A DNA stretch of 64,000 bases from RUG563 sp964423675 (GTDB lineage: Bacteria; Bacillota; Clostridia; Christensenellales; Aristaeellaceae). The stretch is taken from positions 5,521 through 69,520 of the forward strand of contig CAYRFP010000004.1 in the NCBI GenBank assembly GCA_964423675.1. The letters run 5' to 3'. Positions within the stretch are counted from its first letter, which is position 1, and every line of letters starts with the position of its first letter. The notes under the pieces are model-generated. The model ran no database searches. It saw only the letters and a list, made by a program, of their open reading frames with translations, and had not been told where the DNA came from. The translations under genes and the position numbers were made by a program. Of this stretch, positions 35,091-43,930 are shown piece by piece.

Positions 35091-36643
35091 TGACTCAGAA
35101 GCTGCCGTTTCGGGAGCCCATCCGGCGTTCGCCCAGAAAGAGCAATACCAGGCGGCTCCTGTTCCATTTTGTGCTGTTTACGGTTCTGGCTGCCGTGCTG
35201 CTGGCAACGGGCGTGTTTGGGCGTATACAGCTGCATCAGGTATTTGATGCGCAGCTGCTGTCCACTCGCAGCACGCTGCTGGTCTCTCAGGGTGCGGATG
35301 CGGTGAAGGCTGTGGCTGAATCTCCGGCTTCCAGCAATTCCGAAAAACGGCCGATCTCCAATGGCCTGGCTTCCAAGACCAAGGCGGCCAAAGCGGAAGC
35401 TTCACGCATGCTGCAGGAGGGCGCGGCGGACGAAGAAGTGCTGGCTTACCTGTATGAAACCCTGTCCCAGGCGGCGGTTTCCAAGCTGAAGGATGAGGAT
35501 GAAGCTCAGGCCGCGCTGAAGGTGCAGGTGGCGGAAAAGTTGGCAGATCAACGGGAAGCCGTTGTCGCGGATGTTCTTTCTGCGGTGGAAGAAAAGATCG
35601 GGGGAACGTCCGTAGACGATATGCGCAAAAGCCTTTCCCGGGATACGGCGCATTACGTGCCCATGTATTACAGCCTGCTGATGCTGGCGGTGGGTGGTGT
35701 GCTGCTGGTTTTAGGCGTGGGTTTGGGCGCAGTGGTCTTTTTCGGGAACGAGGAATTGCGTAAAAAAGTAACGGATATTGTGGAGCCGCTGGATTATCTG
35801 CTTCCGTTCCTGTTCGGCGTGGTGGTGTTTACTCTTTATCCCATGATTCGTGTGTTTATTATGGCATTCCAGGAGCGTTATCAGCTGACGGGGGAATACC
35901 TGGGCTGGGGCCTGGGCAATTTTCAGGATGTGCTCTTTGGCGTGAATACTAAGCTGCCCCAGGCACTGAGCAACACATTCCTTTACGTGATCCTGACTGT
36001 GCCGATTTCCACGGCGCTGGCGTTGGTGCTTGCCTATCTGCTGAACCAGAAAATTCGCTTTCGCGCGCTGTTTCAGACGGCGTATTTTCTGCCGATGGTC
36101 ACGTCGGCTACGGCGGTTGGGCTGGTCTGGAAATTCATGTTTCATGATAGCTATGGTGTGATCAACTGGCTGTTGTCTCTGTTTGGGGGCGCAAAGGTGG
36201 CCTGGCTGACCAACCCGGCATTTTCCATGGCGGTGATGGTGCTCTATGGGGTTTGGGATGCACTGCCCTTTACTATCATCCTGCTGATTTCCGGCCTGCA
36301 AAACATTGATGACCACTACTATACGGTGGCAAAGGTGGATGGCGCGCGGGCAAAGCGAATTTTCTTCCGCATCACGGTTCCGCTCCTGTCTCCAACCATT
36401 GGGCTGGTGCTGATTATTAACAGCATTTCGGCGTTCAAGGTATTCAATTCCGTGGTGGTGCTTTTCTCTGGATATCCGGGTCCGATGTATAATATGTATA
36501 CAATGACCTATTATATCTATGAGCAAATCAAAACCAACATGGAATATGGCCGGGCGGCAGCGGCTTCGCTGATCCTGTTCCTGTTTATTTTCCTGTTTAC
36601 CATGCTCCAGCGCTTTATTCAGCGCAAATGGAAATATGATTAA
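35090..36643 (+). CDS. ABC sugar permease (MalF/UgpA type) with extra N-terminal helical domain
   Basis: This 517-residue protein is about 220 residues longer than usual. Residues 23-43 form a membrane helix. Residues 44-190 are a charged, Ala/Glu/Lys-rich, mostly helical region predicted outside the cell, and residues 193-217 are a second helix. A conventional CUT1 permease follows from about 230 (DYLLPFLFGVVVFTLYP) and includes the EAA loop KVDGARAKRIFFRITVP. The extra part resembles no domain I know. As the partner permease and the binding protein are also extended, the extensions probably meet outside the membrane. Confidence 0.87.
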   Translation: MTQKLPFREPIRRSPRKSNTRRLLFHFVLFTVLAAVLLATGVFGRIQLHQVFDAQLLSTRSTLLVSQGADAVKAVAESPASSNSEKRPISNGLASKTKAAKAEASRMLQEGAADEEVLAYLYETLSQAAVSKLKDEDEAQAALKVQVAEKLADQREAVVADVLSAVEEKIGGTSVDDMRKSLSRDTAHYVPMYYSLLMLAVGGVLLVLGVGLGAVVFFGNEELRKKVTDIVEPLDYLLPFLFGVVVFTLYPMIRVFIMAFQERYQLTGEYLGWGLGNFQDVLFGVNTKLPQALSNTFLYVILTVPISTALALVLAYLLNQKIRFRALFQTAYFLPMVTSATAVGLVWKFMFHDSYGVINWLLSLFGGAKVAWLTNPAFSMAVMVLYGVWDALPFTIILLISGLQNIDDHYYTVAKVDGARAKRIFFRITVPLLSPTIGLVLIINSISAFKVFNSVVVLFSGYPGPMYNMYTMTYYIYEQIKTNMEYGRAAAASLILFLFIFLFTMLQRFIQRKWKYD

Positions 36644-36659
36644 GGAGGGGACGCTTGCG

Positions 36660-38057
36660 ATGAAGATGCATCAAAAGAGCGCTTCGCTTTGGGGCGCAAT
36701 TCTGGCAGCAGCAGGCGGCGTCCTGCTTCTGATTGCAGCGCTGGGGCTGCTGGTGGGCGGCAATGCGGCGCCGGATACGGCGGAACAGCTGCTAGCCAAG
36801 GCACAGATCTGCGAAAAAAATGCACAGACAGCGTATTCCCTGGTGCAGGGCCGCATGGATGAACTGGAAGTGTATTACGCCGCCTCGGATGCGGAAGCCA
36901 ACACAGCGTATCAGGAGCGGTTGGATATGCTTCATGCGCTGCGGGAAGAACTGCTGGAAAAGGCAGACGTATCGGATGAAGCGTATCAGCGCTGGCAGAA
37001 GCTGCAATCCGTGGATGGGATTGAAACCGAGGTGGTGGCGCTGAATTATCTGCAAAGTCAGCTGGGAACGCTATATAAAAACCGGAGGCAGGCAGTAAGC
37101 TATCGTGCCACAGCGGAGCATGCGCCTGAAACGGCGGAATCGTCCATGTCCACACGGGCATGGCCGTATGCTTCTCTGGTACTGGGAATTGCGCTGTTTG
37201 CACTGGGGCTTTGGCTGAATCACGGCTATCGGATGAAGCACGTGCTGAGTCAAATTCTGCTTTACGCGCTGTTGGTGCTGGGCGCAATTATCATGATCTT
37301 TCCCTTCTATTGGATGATTTCTTCGTCTTTTAAGACCCGCATTGAGGTCAGCCAATTCCCGCCGCAGTTTGTGCCCAATAATCCGTTTAATCTGGATAAT
37401 TACCGGGTGGCATTTAAGCAAGCGCCCTTTGCTACGTATTTCCTCAATTCTGTGGTGGTTTGCTTCTGTTCGGTGGCTGTGGTCACGTTTACTACAATCC
37501 TGGCTGCTTTCGCCTTCTCGCGGCTGAATTTTCCGGGCCGGGAATTTCTCTTTTCGGCGTTGCTGAGCATGATGATGCTGCCCTTCGAAATGCTGGTGAT
37601 TACCAACTATTCCACTGTCATTCATCTGAACCTGAACGACAGCCTGGCGGCGCTGATTCTGCCATTCATCTCTTCCATTTTCTATACCTACATCATGCGC
37701 AATTTCTTTGCTTCCATTCCCGATAGCCTATATTGGTCGGCCCGGGTGGATGGGTGCAGCAATTGGCGGTATTTGTGGAAGGTGATGGTGCCCATCGGGC
37801 GGCCGTCGCTGGTTACGGTGATTCTGCTGAATGCCCTGGCTTCCTGGAACAGCTTTATGTGGCCGCTGCTGGTGATTAAATCCACGCCCCGGCGCACATT
37901 GCCCTTCGGCCTTTATGCGTTCACAACGGAGGCTGGCGCGGCTCAGGAACTGATTATGGCGGCGTCCACGGTGGTGGTTCTACCGATGATTGTGCTGTTC
38001 CTTTTTGCCCGGAAGCAGATTCTTCGTGGCGTGGCCCGCGGCGGTTTGAAGGGATAA
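36660..38057 (+). CDS. ABC sugar permease (MalG/UgpE type) with extra N-terminal helical domain
   Basis: This 465-residue protein is about 190 residues longer than usual. A membrane helix at 9-33 and a helical region at 34-165 (AEQLLAKAQICEKNAQ, ERLDMLHALREELLEKA), predicted outside the cell, lead to a second helix at 168-186. The normal MalG-type permease starts near 195 and has EAA loop RVDGCSNWRYLWKVMVP. An upstream ATG at 36636 overlaps the previous stop, but AAGGAGGGG fits the ATG at 36660. It pairs with the preceding permease as a heterodimer. Confidence 0.87.
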   Translation: MKMHQKSASLWGAILAAAGGVLLLIAALGLLVGGNAAPDTAEQLLAKAQICEKNAQTAYSLVQGRMDELEVYYAASDAEANTAYQERLDMLHALREELLEKADVSDEAYQRWQKLQSVDGIETEVVALNYLQSQLGTLYKNRRQAVSYRATAEHAPETAESSMSTRAWPYASLVLGIALFALGLWLNHGYRMKHVLSQILLYALLVLGAIIMIFPFYWMISSSFKTRIEVSQFPPQFVPNNPFNLDNYRVAFKQAPFATYFLNSVVVCFCSVAVVTFTTILAAFAFSRLNFPGREFLFSALLSMMMLPFEMLVITNYSTVIHLNLNDSLAALILPFISSIFYTYIMRNFFASIPDSLYWSARVDGCSNWRYLWKVMVPIGRPSLVTVILLNALASWNSFMWPLLVIKSTPRRTLPFGLYAFTTEAGAAQELIMAASTVVVLPMIVLFLFARKQILRGVARGGLKG

Positions 38058-38079
38058 AAAAACAAAACAATGCAGGGAA

Positions 38080-38108
38080 GCCGCTCTTTGAAAAAAGGGG
38101 CGGTTTCT
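38080..38108 (+). terminator. Weak terminator after the extended importer operon
   Basis: GAAGCCGCTCTTT and AAGGGGCGGTTTC form an imperfect stem followed by TCATTTTC. It is less convincing than the other terminators here. Confidence 0.5.
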
Positions 38109-38150
38109 CATTTTCAGGCTGGATGCCGCGAAGAATGGCGGCCTTCCGGC

Positions 38151-38179
38151 TTTACATTCCCCTGCTTTTTTGATAAAAT
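38151..38179 (+). promoter_or_regulatory. Promoter of uxaB
   Basis: TTTACA (38151-38156), 17 bases and TAAAAT (38174-38179), 33 bases before the GTG start. Confidence 0.75.
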
Positions 38180-38211
38180 AGACTAAAATTATCTACGCGG
38201 AGGCAAGCAAG

Positions 38212-39684
38212 GTGGAAAGACTGAATGAGAAAATCGCAGGCTATGCCGGCAAACGGCCGGAGCATATTCGTGTGCTGCAATTTGGTGAAGGAAATTTTCT
38301 GCGCGCTTTTGCGGATGAAATGCTGGATCGGCTCAATGAACATGGCGGCGATTATGGCGTAGCTGTGGTAAAGCCCCGGGAAAAGGGCTCCTGCCAGGCA
38401 CTGCGGGATCAGGAGGGCCTGTATACGGTCCTGCTTCGCGGCAAGGGCGAAGCAGGAGACATCCAGGAGCGGCGCATTGTCCGTTCCGTGCTTTCTGCTG
38501 TGGAACCCTATCGGGATTATCAGGGCTATCTGGATCTGGCACGGATCGAAACGCTGCGCTTTATTATCAGCAATACCACCGAGGCTGGAATTGTCTATAC
38601 TGGCCAGGATCAATATAATGATGCGCCGCCTGCGTCCTTTCCTGGTAAGCTGACGCGCTTTTTGCATGAACGCTTTTTGTTGGGTTTGCCGGGTTTTATT
38701 CTGTTGCCCTGCGAGTTAATTGACGATAACGGCCCGCGTTTGAAGGAAACCGTACTGCAAACGGCACGTCAATGGGGATTGGGCGCGGAATTTGAAGCCT
38801 GGGTGGAGCAAGAAAACGTGTTTTGTTCCACGCTGGTGGATCGTATCGTGACGGGCTATCCCAAGGGCGAGGCCGAGCAGCTGTTTGAAGAATGGGGATA
38901 TGAGGATCAACTGCTGGTGGCGGCGGAACCGTTCGGCCTTTGGGTGATTGAGGGACCGGAACAGGTGCGCCGGGAACTGCCGCTGGATACCTGCTGTCCG
39001 GTGGTGTTTACAGAGGATGTACGGCCCTATAAGCTGCGCAAGGTGCGCATGCTTAACGGGGCGCATACCACTATGGCGCTGGCGGGCTATTTGGCCGGGC
39101 TGGATACGGTGGGCGATTGTATGGCGGATGAAGATCTGCGGGATTTTTTGGGCCATGCGCTTTTGGAGGAGATCATGCCCAATGTGCCCCTGCCCCAGCA
39201 GGAGGTGGCAGAGTTTGCGATGGCGACATGCCAACGGTTTGAGAACCCCTTTAATCGCCATGCGCTGCTATCAATCGCGCTGAATTCCGTCAGCAAATGG
39301 GCGGCGCGGGTGCTGCCAACGATGCGAGATTATGAGCAAAAGAACGGACGGATTCCCCCTTGCCTTTGCTTTGGACTGGCCGCGCTGATTATGTTTTATG
39401 CTGGCATTCGGCCCAACGATGATGGAGACTATATGGGGGTTAGAGATGGCGAAAGCTATCTGGTGCAGGATGATCTCCATGTGCTGGCTTCGTTTGCACA
39501 TCTGAGCTGCGATATGCCACCGGAAACGCTGGCATATGCTGTGCTGAGCGATCAGGAAATGTGGGGGGAAGATTTGCGGCTGCTTCCCGGTCTGGAGGAT
39601 AAGGTGGCAGATCAGCTGCGGGATATGCAGATCATCGGGCTGCGTGCCGCCATGCGCAAGGCGTGGGAGAAGGAAGCGGAATAA
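38212..39684 (+). CDS. uxaB: Tagaturonate reductase (altronate oxidoreductase)
   Basis: This 490-residue enzyme of the mannitol/polyol dehydrogenase family reduces D-tagaturonate to D-altronate with NADH, an early step of galacturonate use. The N-terminal VLQFGEGNFLRAFADEMLD is the nucleotide-binding start, and the catalytic Lys region reads KLRKVRMLNGAHTTMALAG, typical of UxaB rather than mannonate oxidoreductase. The GTG at 38212 follows CGGAGG. No other galacturonate gene (uxaA, uxaC, kdg) is in the window, so the pathway must be encoded elsewhere. The importer just upstream could bring in uronate oligomers; this is only positional inference. Confidence 0.88.
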   Translation: MERLNEKIAGYAGKRPEHIRVLQFGEGNFLRAFADEMLDRLNEHGGDYGVAVVKPREKGSCQALRDQEGLYTVLLRGKGEAGDIQERRIVRSVLSAVEPYRDYQGYLDLARIETLRFIISNTTEAGIVYTGQDQYNDAPPASFPGKLTRFLHERFLLGLPGFILLPCELIDDNGPRLKETVLQTARQWGLGAEFEAWVEQENVFCSTLVDRIVTGYPKGEAEQLFEEWGYEDQLLVAAEPFGLWVIEGPEQVRRELPLDTCCPVVFTEDVRPYKLRKVRMLNGAHTTMALAGYLAGLDTVGDCMADEDLRDFLGHALLEEIMPNVPLPQQEVAEFAMATCQRFENPFNRHALLSIALNSVSKWAARVLPTMRDYEQKNGRIPPCLCFGLAALIMFYAGIRPNDDGDYMGVRDGESYLVQDDLHVLASFAHLSCDMPPETLAYAVLSDQEMWGEDLRLLPGLEDKVADQLRDMQIIGLRAAMRKAWEKEAE

Positions 39685-39723
39685 AACCGCGAAGAAGCTT
39701 TTGAAGGATGGAAGGATTTTGTC

Positions 39724-40239
39724 ATGCATGTCGTTTTGTATACGCCGGAGATTCCACAGAACGCCGGGAATATTGCCCGCACCTGCGCCGCGACCCGGAC
39801 GGGACTGATTCTGATTGAGCCGCTGGGCTTTGAGGTTTCGGACAAATATTTGAAGCGGGCGGGGATGGATTACTTTTCCATGGTGGATATGCAGGTGCTA
39901 CCAAGTTTTGAAGCGCTGATGGAGAAATATCCCAGAGCAATTTATCATTTCGCCAGCACAAAAGCGCCCCGGGCGTATACGGAGGCGCAGTATGGCCCGG
40001 AGGATTTCCTGGTGTTTGGCTGCGAGAGCAAGGGATTGCCTGAATCGCTGCTGAAGCGGGTTTATGATCGCTGTGTACGCATTCCCATGCGGGAGGACGC
40101 ACGGTCGCTGAACTTGGCCAATTCCGTGGCGATTCTGGTTTATGAAGCGCTACGGCAACAGGGCTTTCCGGGGCTATCCAGCGAAGGCGCGCTAACCGGA
40201 CGGCAGGACGCCCAGGCGCCTTGGATGGACTATCTTTGA
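39724..40239 (+). CDS. trmL: tRNA (cytidine(34)-2'-O)-methyltransferase TrmL
   Basis: This 171-residue SPOUT methyltransferase methylates the wobble ribose of tRNA-Leu species. It shows the three conserved motifs: PEIPQNAGNIARTCAAT, LVFGCESKGLP, and RSLNLANSVAILVYEALRQ, the last forming the knot that binds SAM. Length fits the family. GGAAGGAT precedes the ATG. It follows uxaB by 40 bases and begins a run of small housekeeping genes. Confidence 0.93.
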   Translation: MHVVLYTPEIPQNAGNIARTCAATRTGLILIEPLGFEVSDKYLKRAGMDYFSMVDMQVLPSFEALMEKYPRAIYHFASTKAPRAYTEAQYGPEDFLVFGCESKGLPESLLKRVYDRCVRIPMREDARSLNLANSVAILVYEALRQQGFPGLSSEGALTGRQDAQAPWMDYL

Positions 40240-40265
40240 GCAGGGAAAGAACGGAGGTGGCCGCT

Positions 40266-40484
40266 GTGTTTCAGGATCAGGATCCCTATTTTCTGCGCAA
40301 GCAATGGGAGAAGGAAGATCGGCAGGATCGGTATCGGATTATTGCGGGAATTCTGGAATTCCTAGGCGTTATTGTGGGCGTGGCTTGTATTGTGGTTCTG
40401 CTGGCGCTGCTGTTCAGCCTCGTTTCCTGGCTGAATCAGGATATCAGTTCCACCTTTGCCATTCTGCGCACGCGACTGCGCTGA
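40266..40484 (+). CDS. Small single-pass membrane protein, unknown function
   Basis: This 72-residue protein has a charged N-terminal stretch (QKWEKEDRQDR-like, about 30 residues), one hydrophobic helix at about 31-56, and a short basic tail. The GTG at 40266 follows GGAGGTGG; the longer frame would overlap trmL. It sits between trmL and a uracil-DNA glycosylase gene with short gaps. I do not recognise a family. Confidence 0.65.
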   Translation: MFQDQDPYFLRKQWEKEDRQDRYRIIAGILEFLGVIVGVACIVVLLALLFSLVSWLNQDISSTFAILRTRLR

Positions 40485-40522
40485 ACTAAGCGTAGCGCCG
40501 ACATCTGAAAGGGGCGGAAAAC

Positions 40523-41083
40523 ATGGAGATTTCGTGGGATTCTTTGCATGAACAGATCCGTTCCTGTGAAAAATGTAATCTGTGCCGAGAAATTCATCAG
40601 AAGGTGCCGGGGCAGGGAAATCCCCATGCGCGGCTGATGTTTATTGGCGAAGGGCCGGGCGCGGACGAGGATTTGCAGGGTCTGGCTTTCGTAGGTGCGG
40701 CCGGGAAACTGCTGACCCGGATGATTGAAGCCATGGGCCTGGAGCGCAAGGACGTGTATATTTGCAATGTGGTGAAGTGCCGTCCGCCCCGGAATCGTGT
40801 GCCCACGCCAGAAGAAGCGGCGATGTGTCTGCCTTATTTGCGCTTTCAGTTCGCGCTGGTGCGCCCGCAGGTGATCGTGCTTTTGGGAAGTACGGCAGCG
40901 CGAAATGTGCTTGGCGATCAAATCCGCATTACCCGTGATCGAGGACAATGGGTGGAAAAGAAAGGAATTTGGTTTATGCCCACCTATCACCCCGCCGCCC
41001 TGCTGCGGGATCCTGCTAAGAAAAAGGACGCGTGGCAGGATTTGCAGCAAGTGATGGCCAAGCTACGGGAATTGAAAGAATAA
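40523..41083 (+). CDS. Uracil-DNA glycosylase, family 4 (Fe-S)
   Basis: This 186-residue enzyme removes uracil from DNA to start base excision repair. It has the cluster ligands C15 and C18 in CEKCNLC, plus two later Cys in NVVKCRPP and EEAAMC, as in family 4 enzymes. Motif 1 reads GEGPGADED and motif 2 is HPAALLR. AAAGGGG precedes the ATG. A second, Cys-free relative follows 110 bases downstream. Confidence 0.9.
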   Translation: MEISWDSLHEQIRSCEKCNLCREIHQKVPGQGNPHARLMFIGEGPGADEDLQGLAFVGAAGKLLTRMIEAMGLERKDVYICNVVKCRPPRNRVPTPEEAAMCLPYLRFQFALVRPQVIVLLGSTAARNVLGDQIRITRDRGQWVEKKGIWFMPTYHPAALLRDPAKKKDAWQDLQQVMAKLRELKE

Positions 41084-41193
41084 GCCTTCTTTCGTAGCAG
41101 TAACTCCAAGTCAATTTATTTTAAACGCATGTGAGAAGCGCCCTGGCGAGGATATGCGGCCCTAAAAGCTGTGTCTATCGGGAAAGGAGCAGC

Positions 41194-41781
41194 ATGAGCC
41201 TGGAAACGTTATATGCCGAGATGCTGGCATTTTTTCGTCCGCTGTGGCCGGGAGAGGATAAGCCGCTGGTGCTTGGCGAAGGAAAAAGCGATCAACCTGT
41301 GCTGATGCTGATTGGGGAAGCACCGGGGGAGACAGAAGTGGTCAAGCGCCGTCCCTTCGTAGGCAAGGCAGGGAAAAACCTGGATGCTTTTTTGCAGCTG
41401 GCGCGGCTGGAACGCGAGGAAATTTTTGTGACCAACGTGGTCAAAATTCGTCCTGTTGAAACGGGGCCTACGGGGAGGCTACGCAATCGCGCGCCGAACA
41501 GGGAGGAACTTTCGCTGTTCACGCCGTGGCTGCTTCGGGAAATCGCCGCTGTGAAGCCGCAGGCGCTGGTGACACTGGGGAATGTGCCGCTGCGCGCATT
41601 GACTTCCGCTCAGACTACTATTGGCGATTGCCATGGCCAATGGCTGAGCAGCCGGGCAGGCGTGCCGCTGTATGCGCTGTATCATCCTGCCTCCATTATC
41701 TATCGGCGTGCGCTGACGCCTGTGTATGAGCAGGATGTGGCACAGTTGGCCGATGCACTGACAATTGAAACAAGAAAATGA
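41194..41781 (+). CDS. UDG-superfamily protein lacking Fe-S cysteines
   Basis: This 195-residue protein matches its upstream neighbour in fold motifs: GEAPGETEVVKRRPFVGKAG, NVVKIRPVE and HPASIIY. The N-terminal CxxC is absent and the KCRP Cys is Ile, so the Fe-S cluster ligands are gone. Clostridia often carry such proteins, annotated only as UDG family. Whether it is an active glycosylase, acts on another lesion, or binds something else is not known. The ATG at 41194 follows AAAGGAGC; an earlier in-frame start lacks one. Confidence 0.82.
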   Translation: MSLETLYAEMLAFFRPLWPGEDKPLVLGEGKSDQPVLMLIGEAPGETEVVKRRPFVGKAGKNLDAFLQLARLEREEIFVTNVVKIRPVETGPTGRLRNRAPNREELSLFTPWLLREIAAVKPQALVTLGNVPLRALTSAQTTIGDCHGQWLSSRAGVPLYALYHPASIIYRRALTPVYEQDVAQLADALTIETRK

Positions 41782-41862
41782 TGTTTTCAGGCAAAGCCCC
41801 TTTTCCCATGCTGCTGGATATGCTATGATGAGCATACCGGATTGGGAAAGGGGGTGCTTTTT

Positions 41863-42357
41863 ATGGGTTCTGTGCTGACTTTTTTGCTGACAAATTTGCC
41901 GCTGATCCTTTGCTTGCTTGCGGGGGTGACACTGCTGGTTGTGGAGGTATTTGTTCCAGGGTTTGGGCTGCCGGGCATTTCTGGGCTGGTTTTGCTGACA
42001 GCAGGAATCGCCATTACCTGGGCGCATTACGGCGTGGCGGCGGGACTGGCCGTTACGTTGCTGGCGCTGGTTCTGGCGGGGATATCCATTTCCGTATCGA
42101 TTAAATCCGCAGCCAATGGGAGGATTTCGCGCTCGGCGCTGATTCTTCGCCGGGAAACACCGGAAAACGATCACGAGGAAATGGCGGCACTGGTGGGCAA
42201 GGAAGGCAAGACGACCACGGCACTGCGACCTGTTGGCATGGCAGAGCTGGATGGTGTGCGGCTTGAAGTGTTTTCCGAGGATCGGTTTATTGAAGCAGGG
42301 ACGTCTGTGCGGGTGATCCGCGTGGAGGGCAACAAGATTATTGTTCGTGTGGTGTAA
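41863..42357 (+). CDS. nfeD: NfeD-family membrane protein (short form)
   Basis: This 164-residue protein has three to four membrane helices in residues 5-90 (including FVPGFGLPGISGLVLL, the NfeD signature). A C-terminal OB-fold domain (ALVGKEGKTTTALRPVGMAELDG, then VRVIRVEGNKIIVRVV) follows. Short NfeD proteins pair with flotillins in membrane microdomains, and floA follows directly. The ATG at 41863 has AAAGGGGG upstream and is favoured over a TTG seven codons earlier. Confidence 0.88.
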   Translation: MGSVLTFLLTNLPLILCLLAGVTLLVVEVFVPGFGLPGISGLVLLTAGIAITWAHYGVAAGLAVTLLALVLAGISISVSIKSAANGRISRSALILRRETPENDHEEMAALVGKEGKTTTALRPVGMAELDGVRLEVFSEDRFIEAGTSVRVIRVEGNKIIVRVV

Positions 42358-42387
42358 ATCACGCCGCAGGAAAAGGAGGGGAATGAT

Positions 42388-43392
42388 ATGGATTTCATGG
42401 TGGTGTGGCTTGTGGTGGTAGCAGTTGCGCTGGTGCTGATTGGGGTCTTTTTCCGGTATGTGCCTCTGGGGCTTTGGATCAATGCCCGCGCATCGGGCGC
42501 AGGAGTGAAAATCATCTCGTTGATTGGCATGCGGTTTCGCCGCATTTCACCGCAGAAAATCGTGAATGCCTATATCAAGGCCAGAAAGGCCGGGCTGCAG
42601 GTAACAACGGATATGCTGGAAACGCATTTCTTGGCCGGAGGTAATATTGAGCGGGTCATCAATGCGCTGATTTCTGCAAAGCAGGCCAGCATTAATCTGT
42701 CCTTCACTACGGCTTGCGCTATCGACCTGGCGGGCCGAGATGTGCTCCAGGCTGTGCAGATGAGCGTTTTGCCCAAGGTGATTGAAACACCTCCTGTAGC
42801 AGCCATTGCTCAGGATGGTATTGAACTGCGAGCCAAGGCGCGGATCACCGTGCGAACCAACATTGAACGGCTGGTTGGCGGCGCAGGAGAGGAAACCATT
42901 ATTGCGCGGGTTGGTGAAGGCATCGTAACCACGATTGGCTCTTCCAATACGCATAAGGCTGTGCTGGAAAACCCGGATCTAATCAGCCAAACCGTGCTGA
43001 ACAAAGGGCTGGATAAGGGCACGGCGTATGAAATTCTGTCCATTGATATTGCGGATGTGGACGTGGGCCGAAATATCGGCGCTCAGCTGCAAATGGATCA
43101 GGCGGAGGCAGATCGGCGCATTGCCCAGGCTAAAGCAGAAGAACGGCGCGCTATGGCTGTGGCGCATGAGCAGGAAATGAAGGCCTCGGTGCAGGAAATG
43201 CGGGCTAAGGTGGTGGAAGCGGAGGCACAGGTGCCCCTGGCTATGGCGCAGGCGCTGCGGGATGGCAAGCTGGGCGTGATGGATTATTATCAGATGCAGA
43301 ACACCATTGCCGACACCGAAATGCGCACTGGGATTGCCAAGGCTGCATCGCCGGCCGCGGATATCGTTCGACCGACCGAGAATAAAAAATAA
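42388..43392 (+). CDS. floA: Flotillin-like protein FloA
   Basis: This 334-residue protein has an N-terminal membrane hairpin (5-25) and an SPFH domain (PLGLWINARASGAGVKI, then ISAKQASINLSFTTACAIDLAGRD). A helical tail rich in EA/AE repeats (AEADRRIAQAKAEERRA) precedes the end. FloA organises membrane microdomains in Bacillota. It follows nfeD by 30 bases as in Bacillus yqfBA. AAGGAGGGG precedes the ATG. Confidence 0.93.
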   Translation: MDFMVVWLVVVAVALVLIGVFFRYVPLGLWINARASGAGVKIISLIGMRFRRISPQKIVNAYIKARKAGLQVTTDMLETHFLAGGNIERVINALISAKQASINLSFTTACAIDLAGRDVLQAVQMSVLPKVIETPPVAAIAQDGIELRAKARITVRTNIERLVGGAGEETIIARVGEGIVTTIGSSNTHKAVLENPDLISQTVLNKGLDKGTAYEILSIDIADVDVGRNIGAQLQMDQAEADRRIAQAKAEERRAMAVAHEQEMKASVQEMRAKVVEAEAQVPLAMAQALRDGKLGVMDYYQMQNTIADTEMRTGIAKAASPAADIVRPTENKK

Positions 43393-43401
43393 TCTGTAAA
43401 G

Positions 43402-43434
43402 GCCGGGAGCCAGGGGGGAATCCCCCGGCTTTCG
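43402..43434 (+). terminator. Possible weak terminator after floA
   Basis: GCCGGG (43402-43407) can pair with CCCGGC (43424-43429), followed by TTTCGG. An alternative inner GGGGG/CCCCC hairpin competes, and the T-run is short. Confidence 0.35.
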
Positions 43435-43489
43435 GCGCATCTTCTTACTGGAACAGGATGTACTTTGTTTGCCAAAGGAGGCGATTCGT

Positions 43490-43930
43490 ATGGGCATAAC
43501 GCCCGTTTTTGTGCTTTTTATCTCGATTTTTATAGGTATAGCAGCCATCTCAGATGCAAAAAAGAAGGGGCAGGCAGCAATAAAAATGGAGCGTGAAGCT
43601 ATGCCTGAGCCGGAACACAGTGCTTTTGAGCCCTTGTTTTCGCAGGAGGAAATCCAGGCGCAGCCCATGCAGCTGGAAGGCGAGGATCCCTGTCATGCGG
43701 ACATGCTGCCGAAACGTCCTGTTCCTGTGCAGCCGGCTGCTGCGGCAATCGGGCCGGAGGGCGTGGATCAATGCCATGATTATGTGCTGAGGAAACAGGA
43801 AACCGATCCGATACTGCTGGAAGAGGATGCGGCGGAGGAAAACGAGACTGCGCAGGAATTGTTGCGCGGCGTAATTCTGAGCGAAATCCTGCGCCGACCA
43901 GCGGCCAAGCCATATAGGAGACAACAATGA
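43490..43930 (+). CDS. Single-pass membrane protein with two Cys-His motifs, unknown function
   Basis: This 146-residue protein has a membrane helix at about 3-20 and a soluble acidic part. That part holds two similar segments, EGEDPCHADML and EGVDQCHDYVL, sharing EGxDxCHxx[MV]L, which look able to bind a metal ion or form a disulfide. A C-terminal helix, LLRGVILSEILRRP, ends it. I do not recognise a named family. The ATG at 43490 follows AAAGGAGG. Its stop overlaps the start of the LytTR regulator, so the two are translationally coupled and may work together. Confidence 0.75.
   Translation: MGITPVFVLFISIFIGIAAISDAKKKGQAAIKMEREAMPEPEHSAFEPLFSQEEIQAQPMQLEGEDPCHADMLPKRPVPVQPAAAAIGPEGVDQCHDYVLRKQETDPILLEEDAAEENETAQELLRGVILSEILRRPAAKPYRRQQ

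Noticed and set aside
36636..36659. Upstream ATG for the second extended permease
   Set aside because: It overlaps the end of the previous gene and places the strong AAGGAGGGG inside the coding region; the ATG at 36660 fits better.
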